Shown here: positions 46,262 to 53,053 of the stretch, piece by piece
Layout of the letters: every line of letters begins with the position of its first letter
Position numbering within the stretch: position 1 is the stretch's first letter
Assembly: GCA_001464895.1 (NCBI GenBank)
Contig: LNEE01000062.1
Location: forward strand, 252,333 to 316,332
Direction of reading: 5' to 3'
DNA from: Betaproteobacteria bacterium Ga0077532
Lineage (GTDB): Bacteria; Pseudomonadota; Gammaproteobacteria; Burkholderiales; Ga0077523
Length of the DNA: 64,000 nt
Program-made: the position numbers and the translations under genes
The notes under the pieces: model-generated
Told to the model about the DNA's origin: nothing
The model's input: only the letters and a program-made list of their open reading frames with translations
Databases searched by the model: none

Positions 46262-46420
46262 TCACAGCGAGGCCACCCAGCGATCGATCGCATCCGCCCA
46301 GCCGCGCAGCTTGACGGCGAGCCAATGGCAGCACCCGGCCGCGACGTTGACCACAACCACAACCAACGCCAGGCCCGTACCGAGCGAGGCCATGAGGAAG
46401 CAGAGGAGCCACTGCCACAT
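46262..46420 (-). CDS. 52-residue membrane protein
   Basis: Reads MWQWLLCFLMASLGTGLAL... with one long hydrophobic span (residues 4-33) and a charged C-terminus. The ATG overlaps the stop of the terminase small subunit gene (TGATG) and its stop is 2 bp from the next start, which supports a real gene in the operon. It could be a holin accessory or an inner-membrane moron; the function is unknown. Confidence 0.55.
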   Translation of the reverse strand: MWQWLLCFLMASLGTGLALVVVVVNVAAGCCHWLAVKLRGWADAIDRWVASL

Positions 46421-46989
46421 CACGCGGCCTCCTTCGGCGCGTCGACGATGCCGTAGACCTCACGGCGGATCATCTCCAGCGCCTCGGCCGACACCCCAGC
46501 GCGACGGCCCGCGGCCACGGCGGTGTCAGCGGCCTTCTGCGCCATCTCCTTTCGAACGCGGAGGATCGTCGCAGTCTTGCTGGCCTCCGCCTTCGCCAGG
46601 TGGTCGAGCGCCTTCGCGAGGAACATCACCTCGCCGGCCGGCACGGACTCGCCGCTGCTCACCAGGGAGCGCGCGGTGTTGAGGGCCACGGCGCTGAGCA
46701 CTTGATTCGCCAGGCGGGCGGAGTCGCTCTCGGGGCTCTCGCCGATCTCCTTCGTCCACACGGACGACACCTCCTGCGCGGCGCGGAACATCTCCAGTTC
46801 GCGCTCGGCGGTCTGCCGGTACCGACCCACGGCGCTGCGGCTCGCGGTGTCGCCAGTGCCCAGCTCCGCGCCCATGCGATCGACCAGGTCGACAATCTCG
46901 TCGATGCTCGCGCGCCCGTCGCGGATGGCGGCATCCACGGCACCCTTGATGCGCGGATCCAGCTGGGTGATGGAGCTGCGACGGCCCAT
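46420..46989 (-). CDS. terminase small subunit (DUF3486, Mu gp27 type)
   Basis: A 189-residue helical DNA-binding protein. The start MGRRSSITQLDPRIKGAVDAAIRDGRASIDEIVDLVDRMG with SRSAVGRYRQTAERELE is the DUF3486 signature, the small terminase of Mu-like phages. It would choose the packaging start on integrated DNA. Three palindromes lie in its 5' region. Confidence 0.85.
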   Translation of the reverse strand: MGRRSSITQLDPRIKGAVDAAIRDGRASIDEIVDLVDRMGAELGTGDTASRSAVGRYRQTAERELEMFRAAQEVSSVWTKEIGESPESDSARLANQVLSAVALNTARSLVSSGESVPAGEVMFLAKALDHLAKAEASKTATILRVRKEMAQKAADTAVAAGRRAGVSAEALEMIRREVYGIVDAPKEAA

Positions 46990-47011
46990 CAGCAGGCGCC
47001 CCGCGGCGGGT

Positions 47012-47142
47012 CAAATGCGCCGACGTCGGCGCATTTGGGTTTTCCACTGTCGCAAACGCCTTCCACCAAATGCGCCGATATCGGCGCATTTCGACCCGGA
47101 TCAGATCGGCTGTTCAAATGCGCCGACGTCGGCGCATTTGAA
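47012..47142. repeat. three perfect 24-30 bp palindromes in the gap before the small terminase gene
   Basis: Positions 47012-47037 (26 bp), 47068-47091 (24 bp) and 47113-47142 (30 bp). All share the half-site AAATGCGCCG; the centres are GACGTC, GATATC and GACGTC. They fill the only sizeable gap (166 bp) in the late operon and could fold as strong hairpins in the mRNA or bind a dimeric protein. The fourth copy is in the portal gene. Confidence 0.95.
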
Positions 47143-47155
47143 ACCCGGACCGCCA

Positions 47156-47461
47156 TCATTCCCCCGGCCCCGGCCGAGCCACACCCGGCACCACGGCCAG
47201 GCCGTGCGCGACGTCCAGCCCGCGGGCCGTGATGCGCGCCAGGCGCACATCGGCTGCGCTCGTCACGTCGGCGAGGCCCTGCTCGGCGAGCCATGCGAGA
47301 TCGCTTCGCACAGCATCCAGCGATGCGGCAACCCCTTGCTCGGGCAGCGCCTGATAGAGCAGCGTGTCGGCGGCCTGGTACGTCGGCGCAGAGGCCAGCA
47401 GACGAAGCAACGCGAGGCGTCGGGCCTCGCGCTGACGATCGGCGAACGTGAGGGCAGTCAT
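47156..47461 (-). CDS. VpaChn25_0724-type winged-helix phage protein (Mu gp26-like position)
   Basis: A 101-residue protein with RRLALLRLLASAPTYQAADTLLYQALPEQGVAASLDAVRSDLAWLAEQGLADVT, the pattern of the small wHTH proteins found between lysis and terminase genes in Mu-like phages. It may act in packaging or regulation. Its start overlaps the preceding stop. Confidence 0.75.
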   Translation of the reverse strand: MTALTFADRQREARRLALLRLLASAPTYQAADTLLYQALPEQGVAASLDAVRSDLAWLAEQGLADVTSAADVRLARITARGLDVAHGLAVVPGVARPGPGE

Positions 47462-47790
47462 TGCGAGTTGCTCAGCAGGTGCTGGTTGATCAGATCCACC
47501 GCGCGGCCGATACCTTCGAGTCGCCCGGCCACTTTCTCGATGTCGCCATGCAGTTCACCCAGGCGGTTTAGCAGCTGGTTGATCGCGGCCTGCTGCACGG
47601 CCATGTGACTGATGGCCGCCTGCTGCCCGGCGATCAACACGGCCTGCTTGCTGATCTCTTCCTGCAGCAGTTTGTGGCTCGCCGCGAGCCTGTCTTCGGT
47701 GACGCGATTCTTCCCCTGGAGGTGCGCGTAGAGCGCCACCAGACCCAGGACGATGAACTCCGCGATGTCGGCGAGTAGCTTCCAGTCCAT
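47458..47790 (-). CDS. DUF2730-type membrane-anchored coiled-coil protein (Mu gp25-like)
   Basis: A 110-residue protein: an N-terminal membrane span (DIAEFIVLGLVALYAHLQ) followed by a coiled coil (NRVTEDRLAASHKLLQEEISKQAVLIAGQ). This form and its place just after lysis genes match the DUF2730 family of Mu-like phages. It starts at ATG 47790, directly after the zinc-finger gene. A spanin-like i-component role is possible: TM plus periplasmic coiled coil. Confidence 0.7.
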   Translation of the reverse strand: MDWKLLADIAEFIVLGLVALYAHLQGKNRVTEDRLAASHKLLQEEISKQAVLIAGQQAAISHMAVQQAAINQLLNRLGELHGDIEKVAGRLEGIGRAVDLINQHLLSNSQ

Positions 47791-48035
47791 CACCAACCTC
47801 GTGTACGTTGATCCAGCCGACCCACCCGCTCGGCGCGTTCGGCGCACTCGATGCACGTGGTCACGCCCGGCACCGCCTCGCGGCGCGCGGGCGCGATGGG
47901 CTCGCCGCAGATCTCGCAGTCGACAGCGGAAAGCACATGCCAGTCTCCGTGCTGCACTCGGCGGCGCACGGTGGCCAGTGCGTCGTCGCGACTGGCCTGC
48001 TCGAGGTCCGCCGCTGCGTCCAGAAGGTCGCTCAA
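47790..48035 (-). CDS. DksA/TraR-type C4 zinc-finger protein
   Basis: An 81-residue protein with CEICGEPIAPARREAVPGVTTCIECAE, that is C-x2-C-x17-C-x2-C, the DksA/TraR zinc finger. Short TraR-like proteins bind the RNA polymerase secondary channel and alter transcription. They are common in Mu-like phages. The start is a TTG overlapping the preceding stop. Confidence 0.83.
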   Translation of the reverse strand: MSDLLDAAADLEQASRDDALATVRRRVQHGDWHVLSAVDCEICGEPIAPARREAVPGVTTCIECAERAERVGRLDQRTRGW

Positions 48036-48286
48036 CCACTGGCCCCCGCGTCCCCGGCCGCAGCCAATGCCCGCGCCCGATTGCCGTCTGCGCGGGTGCG
48101 CGCAATCTCGGCGTCCAGCTCGGCCCGCGCAAGGTCGTCGTCCGACGCCAACGCGGCCAGCTCGTCGTCTGTGATCGCGCGGCCTTCGAGTCGCGCCTGG
48201 TTGATCAGCGCCATCGCATTGGCCGCTGCCGTCATCAAGTGCTGCGTGAGGGCCAGCGCCACGGAGAGGTTGTCGACGCTGCTCAT
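48032..48286 (-). CDS. small helical phage protein of unknown function
   Basis: An 84-residue protein starting at ATG 48286 (MSSVDNLSVALALTQHLMTAAANAMALINQARLEG...). Amphipathic helices and an acidic second half. It overlaps neighbours at both ends. This family is often seen between lysis and zinc-finger genes in Mu-like phages. No function is known to me. Confidence 0.6.
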   Translation of the reverse strand: MSSVDNLSVALALTQHLMTAAANAMALINQARLEGRAITDDELAALASDDDLARAELDAEIARTRADGNRARALAAAGDAGASG

Positions 48287-48669
48287 GGGGCGGCCCTCCG
48301 GGTGGCGATGAGTGCGCGCGCTGCCCCGATGGACTGCGTAGCCCGCTGCAACTGGGCGTTCGCGGCCGCAGGGTCGGGCGGCGTCACGTGCAGCAGCTGC
48401 CGCGTGACATCCAGCGCCGAGCGCGCGCCATCCAGCTGCTCGTTCACTGCCTGCGCCTGGTCGGGCGTGATGTCGCCGGTGCGCAGCAGATCGAGAGCGA
48501 GCCGCCGCGTCTGCGTGACGCCCACGTACCCGGCCGCGACGGCCTCGCTCGTGGCGGTGGCGATGCGTTGCTCGGCAGTGAGCGCTGAGGTGTCTCGCGC
48601 GGTCATCTGCCCGCAGCCCTGAAGCGCAACCACGGCGAGGGTCGCCGCAAGGAGGACGTTGCGGATCAC
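48283..48669 (-). CDS. phage lipoprotein, possible outer-membrane spanin
   Basis: A 128-residue protein whose GTG start at 48669 is preceded by AAGGAG; longer frames upstream are ignored. The signal VIRNVLLAATLAVVALQGCGQ ends in a lipobox LQGC. The mature part is helical (RSALDVTRQLLH). It is next to the holin-like gene and the endolysin, the usual place for Rz/Rz1-like spanin parts, though it is long for Rz1. Confidence 0.65.
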   Translation of the reverse strand: MIRNVLLAATLAVVALQGCGQMTARDTSALTAEQRIATATSEAVAAGYVGVTQTRRLALDLLRTGDITPDQAQAVNEQLDGARSALDVTRQLLHVTPPDPAAANAQLQRATQSIGAARALIATRRAAP

Positions 48670-48881
48670 GGCGACTCCTTCGTGATGATTCCGGTGAGCG
48701 GCGTGGCGGTGAACCGGCGGAGGATCCACACGACGACACCATTGATCGCGAGCCCCGCAGCGATGATCGCCTCGGCGTTGTCGCGCAGCGCTTGCTGCAT
48801 TTCGTCGGGCATCTGCACACCCGCCACGGCGAGGGCCGCCACGAGCAGGTTCACGAGGGCGTAGATGACGGTGCGAGACAT
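48666..48881 (-). CDS. holin-like small membrane protein
   Basis: A 71-residue protein with two membrane spans (VIYALVNLLVAALAVAGV and AIIAAGLAINGVVVWIL) and a charged C-terminal end (RRFTATPLTGIITKESP). This fits a class II holin or pinholin. It overlaps the endolysin stop and the lipoprotein gene and forms the lysis cassette with them. Confidence 0.7.
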   Translation of the reverse strand: MSRTVIYALVNLLVAALAVAGVQMPDEMQQALRDNAEAIIAAGLAINGVVVWILRRFTATPLTGIITKESP

Positions 48882-49345
48882 CACTTCACCTCCAGGATGT
48901 GCGCCGGGTGCGGCTTCATGTCCGCCTTCATCCAGGCGGTGACGTCGAAGCCCGGGCAGGTCTTGCCCGCGAAGAGATCCCTGTGCCCGCAGACGCGGGC
49001 CTTCGGGTAGCGCTTGAGGAGTGCGGTCACGTTGGACGCCAGCGCGGCCCACTGAATGCGCGCGAACTGGTCCGTGCCGACCATGCAGATGCCGACGCTC
49101 GTCGCGTTGTGGCCGCGCACGTGGGCGCCGACCTCGTCGAGATGGCGACCCGTGTCGAGGGCGCCGTTCGTGCGGATGAGGAAGTGGTAGCCAACCGCCG
49201 CGAGCGCGGGGTTCATCTTCTTGCGCCAGTCCGCCTGACGGCGGAACCCGGCGTCAACGTGCCAGCGGTCTACGTCCTGGATAGTCGTCCGCCGCCCGTT
49301 GGGCGTGGCGGAGCAGTGGATGACGATGTGGTCGACTGAGCGCAT
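48881..49345 (-). CDS. endolysin, N-acetylmuramoyl-L-alanine amidase (amidase_2 type)
   Basis: A 154-residue T7-lysozyme-like zinc amidase. Zinc ligands are in VIHCSATPNG (His) and VCGHRDLFAGKTCPGF (His and Cys), with YHFLIRTNG and GICMVGTD between. It cuts the amide bond between MurNAc and the peptide. The ATG at 49345 is taken; a perfect 19 bp dyad (49346-49364) abuts it, so translation may be controlled by a hairpin. No signal peptide is seen, so release depends on the holin. Confidence 0.88.
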   Translation of the reverse strand: MRSVDHIVIHCSATPNGRRTTIQDVDRWHVDAGFRRQADWRKKMNPALAAVGYHFLIRTNGALDTGRHLDEVGAHVRGHNATSVGICMVGTDQFARIQWAALASNVTALLKRYPKARVCGHRDLFAGKTCPGFDVTAWMKADMKPHPAHILEVK

Positions 49346-49364
49346 GGTCGGCACTGTGCCGACC
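49346..49364 (-). promoter_or_regulatory. dyad GGTCGGCAC-T-GTGCCGACC abutting the endolysin start
   Basis: A perfect 9 bp inverted repeat with a single central base lies directly before the ATG at 49345 on the minus strand, where the ribosome binding site should be; no AGGAG is visible. In mRNA it could hide the start, or in DNA it may be an operator or the end of a terminator for the moron genes upstream. Confidence 0.55.
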
Positions 49365-49419
49365 GCACGCTAGGAGGGTGCACCAAGGGGGTGGATGGTT
49401 GAAGCAAACGGTGGTTTGA

Positions 49420-50124
49420 CTAATCGGGGACCGCACCGTCGGTCGTAAGCTTCTCAAAAATCTCGCGCCCCTTGCTCATCAAGTCGCGTTGGAGCTTGAA
49501 GCGTTGGGGATAGTGAGACCCCATGTCGATGCCTGCCTTGGCGCCTATCGCGGTCCGCTCTTGGGGGGTGTGGCCGCTCTTGTATCGCTCAACCGCCGCG
49601 TCGACGAGCACACTTCTTGACAGCATTGCGTTGTAACTCAGCTCTCGAACAATGTCTCTCAGCTCTGGGAAGTAGAGCGTGGTGAGCATATCTAGCCTTG
49701 GCAGCGGAGACTGGGTAGTCAGCAACTTTGCCTCGCAGAACAGCATCCATTCGGCCGATAACCACGGCTCAATCTCGAGTGCCCTCTCTAGGAGCTCCTC
49801 AAGTTTCGCGCGGCGTACGGCATTCGTCTCCCTCTCGACCCAGCCCGCCTTGTCGAACTGCGCCTTTATCTCCTCGGTCGCGCGCGTCGTCGCACGTGCG
49901 ACGGCCGCTAGCGAGTCAATGTCGGCCTTGGTCGCAGCCGTCTCGCCTCTCGTCTGGTAGTACTTCCTGACGAAGGGCAGTACAGCGTTGCCCAACAAGC
50001 CGAGGAAGAGAAAGATCGCCCAGTAGTACCAGTGGGCTAGAAAAAGCTGGTTCGCAATCTCTACTGCTAGAACTCGAGCAAGGTCCACGGTATTGCCGTT
50101 GGAGATAGCAACTGTCTCGTTCAC
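49420..50124 (-). CDS. membrane-anchored moron protein of unknown function
   Basis: A 234-residue protein with one N-terminal membrane span (about 33-52, YYWAIFLFLGLLGNAVLPFV) and a long cytoplasmic helical part (TKADIDSLAAVARATTRATEEIKAQFDKAGWVERE...). GC is visibly lower than in the surrounding phage genes, which marks it as a recently gained cargo gene (moron). Proteins with this TM plus coiled-coil form occur near defence loci; an anti-phage or exclusion role is inference only. Confidence 0.7.
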   Translation of the reverse strand: MNETVAISNGNTVDLARVLAVEIANQLFLAHWYYWAIFLFLGLLGNAVLPFVRKYYQTRGETAATKADIDSLAAVARATTRATEEIKAQFDKAGWVERETNAVRRAKLEELLERALEIEPWLSAEWMLFCEAKLLTTQSPLPRLDMLTTLYFPELRDIVRELSYNAMLSRSVLVDAAVERYKSGHTPQERTAIGAKAGIDMGSHYPQRFKLQRDLMSKGREIFEKLTTDGAVPD

Positions 50125-50135
50125 GATGTCCCTCT

Positions 50136-50783
50136 CTAGCCCAAGCTACCGCCAAGATACCTGGTGGCCAGTGCCGTAACGACCGCGGTCAGAATCACTA
50201 ACAACGCGTTCACGAGAAGGTGCTCTCGGTGTCGGATGAAGAATGGGACATGCACGCTGCGTCGTTCAAGAACGATCGTAGATTTCAGCGTGACCGCGAC
50301 TGCCCATAGCGCTAGGTCGACCAGTATGTACGCAACGAACGGGATCCAGAGATCCCGGGAAGGCAAGTTCACACCCACGAACAGGATGCCGATTAACGCC
50401 ATGTACTTGACCTTCGGGCGCAGCCAATTCAGGGCGCGGGCTGACCAACGAGCCCGCGGTTCGAGTTGAACGCGAAGTTGCTCGGCAATACCACGCATCT
50501 CAGGCGTCGCCGGGGTCGCGCGAATGGAGACTGCGCTGTCGACTCGGATCCGGACCGAGCGAGGATAGTCGTAGACTTCTACGTCTAGGGCGGCGATCGA
50601 ATGCTCATGGATCTTTGCCTTCAGATCGAACAACTCACTGGCGGCATCCAACTGATATCGACCCGCTCCTGCCTTGAACGGCAAACCTGCCGCTGCCAGT
50701 GTTGCTTCAATCGCCTCGACGTCGTCGAGATACAAGCTGACTGCCGGCAGCTTTATCTCGATCGGCGGTGGTGTCTCACGCAT
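50136..50783 (-). CDS. polytopic membrane moron protein of unknown function
   Basis: A 215-residue protein: a soluble N-terminal half of about 120 residues and then three membrane spans (YMALIGILFVGVNL, LWIPFVAYILVDLALWAVAVTL, LLVNALLVILTAVVTALATRYL). It ends 11 bp before the other moron gene on the same strand and shares its lower GC, so the two were probably acquired together and may work together. No family is recognised. Confidence 0.68.
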   Translation of the reverse strand: MRETPPPIEIKLPAVSLYLDDVEAIEATLAAAGLPFKAGAGRYQLDAASELFDLKAKIHEHSIAALDVEVYDYPRSVRIRVDSAVSIRATPATPEMRGIAEQLRVQLEPRARWSARALNWLRPKVKYMALIGILFVGVNLPSRDLWIPFVAYILVDLALWAVAVTLKSTIVLERRSVHVPFFIRHREHLLVNALLVILTAVVTALATRYLGGSLG

Positions 50784-50943
50784 TGATGGAACCCTCGGAG
50801 TTTCTGGGTTGAGAACAGTTCACGCAGTCGTCGGTCTGCCTACGATCCGCTGGCGATCGCTCCTCCATTGGGGATCCTCGTCGGCACTGCCGATGCTCGA
50901 TAGCGTCCTTCCGATGGCTGACCGCGCGCTCCTGCCACTGCAT
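50776..50943 (-). CDS. small Cys/Arg-rich phage protein
   Basis: A 55-residue frame from ATG 50943 (GGAG 5 bp upstream), reading MQWQERAVSHRKDAIEHRQCRR..., with a CVNC pair near the end. The stop overlaps the start of the membrane moron gene. Many phages have such a small zinc-binding peptide. Supported by RBS and overlap only. Confidence 0.4.
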   Translation of the reverse strand: MQWQERAVSHRKDAIEHRQCRRGSPMEERSPADRRQTDDCVNCSQPRNSEGSINA

Positions 50944-50956
50944 GTTCTCCGGCGCA

Positions 50957-51433
50957 TCAGCGCCGCCGCCACTCCCACGGCGGCACCGGATCCGGATCCG
51001 CCCACAGGCCACGGCCTCCAGCGCGCGCCTCAGCCTCGACATCTAGCAGCTCGCGGTCAGTGAGGTACTTGAGATAGGCCCACGCGAGCCCGCGCCGGAC
51101 CTGCTCCCGGTTGGCATCGATCCCGTCACACCCGACTCTCGCGACTGCGCGACCGTACCGGTCGGTGGACTCCACCTTGAGCACCGCGTCCTTTCCGAAG
51201 CACAGATCCGAGAGAGACTTCTTCGAGGCTTGTCCGTAGGGCTGGCCCTTCTCCGGCGTGTCGATCTGGGCCAGGCGCACCTTTACCTGCTGCTTCTCCG
51301 CGGTGAGGATCGTCAGCGTATCGCCATCGGCGACCCCAACGACCCGGCCTGAGATCTCGTCTGCGCTCACCGACGCCGATACGAGCGCTGCCAGCAATGC
51401 GATCGCGGCGGTGAACCGCCGGACGACTACCAC
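50957..51433 (-). CDS. exported thermonuclease-like (SNase) nuclease
   Basis: A 158-residue protein with an N-terminal signal (RRFTAAIALLAALVSASVSADE) and an SNase/OB-fold domain: GVADGDTLTIL, VRLAQIDTPEKGQPYGQ (Asp), DRYGRAVARV (catalytic Arg) and VRRGLAWAY. All catalytic positions are present, so it should cut DNA or RNA in the periplasm. The GTG at 51433 overlaps the preceding gene's stop. A periplasmic nuclease on a prophage could destroy incoming DNA or degrade released DNA (inference). Confidence 0.8.
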   Translation of the reverse strand: MVVVRRFTAAIALLAALVSASVSADEISGRVVGVADGDTLTILTAEKQQVKVRLAQIDTPEKGQPYGQASKKSLSDLCFGKDAVLKVESTDRYGRAVARVGCDGIDANREQVRRGLAWAYLKYLTDRELLDVEAEARAGGRGLWADPDPVPPWEWRRR

Positions 51434-51804
51434 TGGCGCACCTGTACGACATCGAGCGTGAACCGCTTCAACTCGGGATCGTGCGGCAGCCAGTTGTCGA
51501 GCGAGATGGGGTGTTGCCCGGCCGGACGGTTGCTGATGCTCCAAGGCCAGGACTCCACGACCGCGACTGGTGAGCCCGACGCGTCATACCCTGTCAGTCG
51601 TAGCTGAACGCCGACCGGCTCGGTACAGCGGTGCGTGACCAGCGCTGCACCCTTCAGGACTGGGCAGGCCGACTGCGTGCACGCGTCGACCCACTTCACC
51701 CGCGTCAGCTTGACGGACACATCGGCCGTCGTGCACTCCGCGCCGGCAGCGCCAGCGGCAAGAAGCGTCACCGCCGCCGCGACAGCTGTTCCAGGAAATC
51801 TCAT
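51427..51804 (-). CDS. small exported protein with disulphides
   Basis: A 125-residue protein with a Sec signal (MRFPGTAVAAAVTLLAAGAAG, cleavage near AGA-EC) and four cysteines (ECTTADV, DACTQSACPV, RCTEPV) in a beta-rich domain. GGAGGAAG precedes the ATG. It is coupled to the nuclease gene by overlap and could be its partner or inhibitor. No family is recognised. Confidence 0.6.
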   Translation of the reverse strand: MRFPGTAVAAAVTLLAAGAAGAECTTADVSVKLTRVKWVDACTQSACPVLKGAALVTHRCTEPVGVQLRLTGYDASGSPVAVVESWPWSISNRPAGQHPISLDNWLPHDPELKRFTLDVVQVRQW

Positions 51805-52049
51805 CGGCTTCCTCCAACGACAGCAATGATGGCAGCGACGATCGCGACGATTGCCGCAACGATGGCCACGACCGCGGGAATCCATGCAGATGGAATCTTC
51901 GTGTCCGTGACTCCCATGTGCTGGTGCACTTCGAAGGTGGCTCGCCTGCGCTCTGTGGGAACTGGCGCTGCCCCCTCCTCGCCGGAAAGTGCGGCTGACA
52001 CCAGACGACGCACCTCGTCATCGGTCCACCGCGTGCGATTGCCTGGCAT
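51801..52049 (-). CDS. tail-anchored small protein of unknown function
   Basis: An 82-residue protein starting at ATG 52049 with GGAG 5 bp upstream. The N-terminal part has an HTH-like or Myb-like start (RTRWTDDEVRRLVSAAL); the C-terminus is one Ile/Val/Ala-rich membrane span (IPAVVAIVAAIVAIVAAIIAVVGG). Its stop overlaps the next start. It is the first gene of the leftward late-side operon after the repressor. Confidence 0.55.
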   Translation of the reverse strand: MPGNRTRWTDDEVRRLVSAALSGEEGAAPVPTERRRATFEVHQHMGVTDTKIPSAWIPAVVAIVAAIVAIVAAIIAVVGGSR

Positions 52050-52158
52050 GGGGTCTCCGGGCGTGGTTTTTTGTATCGCCCGGCATCTTGATAGCACAAG
52101 CCCACGCCTGTGCTCAAGAACAGAAAACCCGCGTCCTGCTTAGGTTTCCGGCATTTCG

Positions 52159-52602
52159 TCAGGTTTCCAGCACTGCATCCAGGAAGCGCCCGAACGCAGC
52201 CTGATCCACCTGGCGCCCAGCGAAGTACTCGTAGAGCACGGCGGCCGCCTTCGCACGCTTCTGGGCGCTGCGGTTCTCGCGGCGCTTCGCCAGCTCCGCG
52301 TCGATCGCCGTCAGCACTGCCGTCAGCAGCTCGACGTCCAGTGGTTGCCTGACGTTGGGGCCAGTGGACTCACGTCCCGTGAGTACTTGGTCTGCAGAGA
52401 GGCCATGCTCCACACAGACCCGCAGCAGCTGCTCCCACGGGATGGAGCCCGACCGCTCCCGATTCGCGTACGTGTTGCTCTCCATCCCGAGCGCCTTGGC
52501 GAGCGCGGCCTTCGTCGGCGCACCGATGGCCAGCCGAAGTCGCTCCATCACCTCGCCGAACACGAATTCAGGGGGCGTGAGTTCGCCCGTTGACTTACTC
52601 AT
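52159..52602 (-). CDS. phage CI-type repressor
   Basis: A 147-residue protein with an N-terminal helix-turn-helix of the phage_CI_repr type (MERLRLAIGAPTKAALAKALGMESNTYANRERSGSIPWEQLLRVC). The second half is helical with no S24 protease domain, so RecA-driven self-cleavage is not expected and induction must work differently, as in Mu. It is divergent from the Ner-like gene, and a 17 bp palindrome overlaps its start codon, which suggests autoregulation. Confidence 0.83.
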   Translation of the reverse strand: MSKSTGELTPPEFVFGEVMERLRLAIGAPTKAALAKALGMESNTYANRERSGSIPWEQLLRVCVEHGLSADQVLTGRESTGPNVRQPLDVELLTAVLTAIDAELAKRRENRSAQKRAKAAAVLYEYFAGRQVDQAAFGRFLDAVLET

Positions 52603-52613
52603 AATTTATGAGT
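52597..52613. promoter_or_regulatory. operator: 17 bp AT-rich palindrome in the repressor/Ner switch
   Basis: ACTCATAA-T-TTATGAGT, a perfect dyad around one base. It overlaps the start codon of the repressor gene (52600-52602) and lies 17 bp before the Ner-like ATG, whose first bases ATGAGT repeat the half-site. TTGACT at 52590-52595 could be the -35 of the early promoter, with a weak -10 (TACCTT) at 52613-52618, so binding would block early transcription. Confidence 0.75.
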
Positions 52614-52629
52614 ACCTTGCTCACACAAC

Positions 52630-52893
52630 ATGAGTTCCGCCCCGAAAAGGAGAAAGCGCGTGAATCGGCCCGACATCAAGGCTCGCCTGATTCTCGCCGG
52701 CCACAACCAGAGCACGGTTGCCCAGGTCGCGAAGGTCACCCAGTCCGCCATCTCGCGAGTCATTCGCGGCGAACTGATCTCCCCCCGCGTCGCCGGTGTG
52801 ATTGCCAGCGCCATCGGCAGCACGCCCGCCGATCTCTGGCCGAATCTGTACGGCCGCAGCGGCACCCCACTGAAGCGCCCCCGCGCTGCCTGA
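52630..52893 (+). CDS. Ner/Cro-like early regulator
   Basis: An 87-residue basic protein with one HTH (RLILAGHNQSTVAQVAKVTQSAISRVIRGELISPRVAGVIASAIG, then DLWPNLYG). The helix pattern with the 'DLWP' end is that of Ner/Nlp winged-type proteins. In Mu, Ner turns down the early and repressor promoters during lytic growth. It is the first early gene, divergent from the repressor across 27 bp. Confidence 0.82.
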   Translation: MSSAPKRRKRVNRPDIKARLILAGHNQSTVAQVAKVTQSAISRVIRGELISPRVAGVIASAIGSTPADLWPNLYGRSGTPLKRPRAA

Positions 52894-53053
52894 GGGATTC
52901 TACCCGTGCAAATCATTTGCCACCGCTGCAAACCCGGCTCCTTCGTTTTCACTCGCGCACCCCGTGTCGTTTGCCGTGGTGCCCACTCTGCAGCAGCCCT
53001 TCCGGAAACTGCCGGAAAGACTCTGCGCAGCACTTTCCGGTAGGCGGCGCGCG
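52894..53053 (+). other. gap with CCGGAAA repeats between the Ner-like and CII-like genes
   Basis: A 160 bp stretch with TTCCGGAAA, GCCGGAAA and CTTTCCGG (about 52999-53040), two direct and one inverted copy. These are possible regulator sites. A 45-codon frame from GTG 52906 begins QIICHRCK and could be a tiny zinc peptide, but support is too weak to call it a gene. Confidence 0.35.

Noticed and set aside
44775-46682. 635-codon + strand frame over terminase
   Set aside because: Runs across three minus-strand genes with proper starts and motifs; no RBS or family content of its own.
47012-47142. Three palindromes as a CRISPR or as rRNA-type terminators
   Set aside because: Spacing is irregular (about 56 and 45 bp), intervening DNA is short and not spacer-like, and no T-runs follow.
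52906-53043. 45-codon frame resembling a Com-like zinc peptide
   Set aside because: It has a CHRC pair but no second pair with proper spacing and no clear RBS; recorded only as part of the gap.
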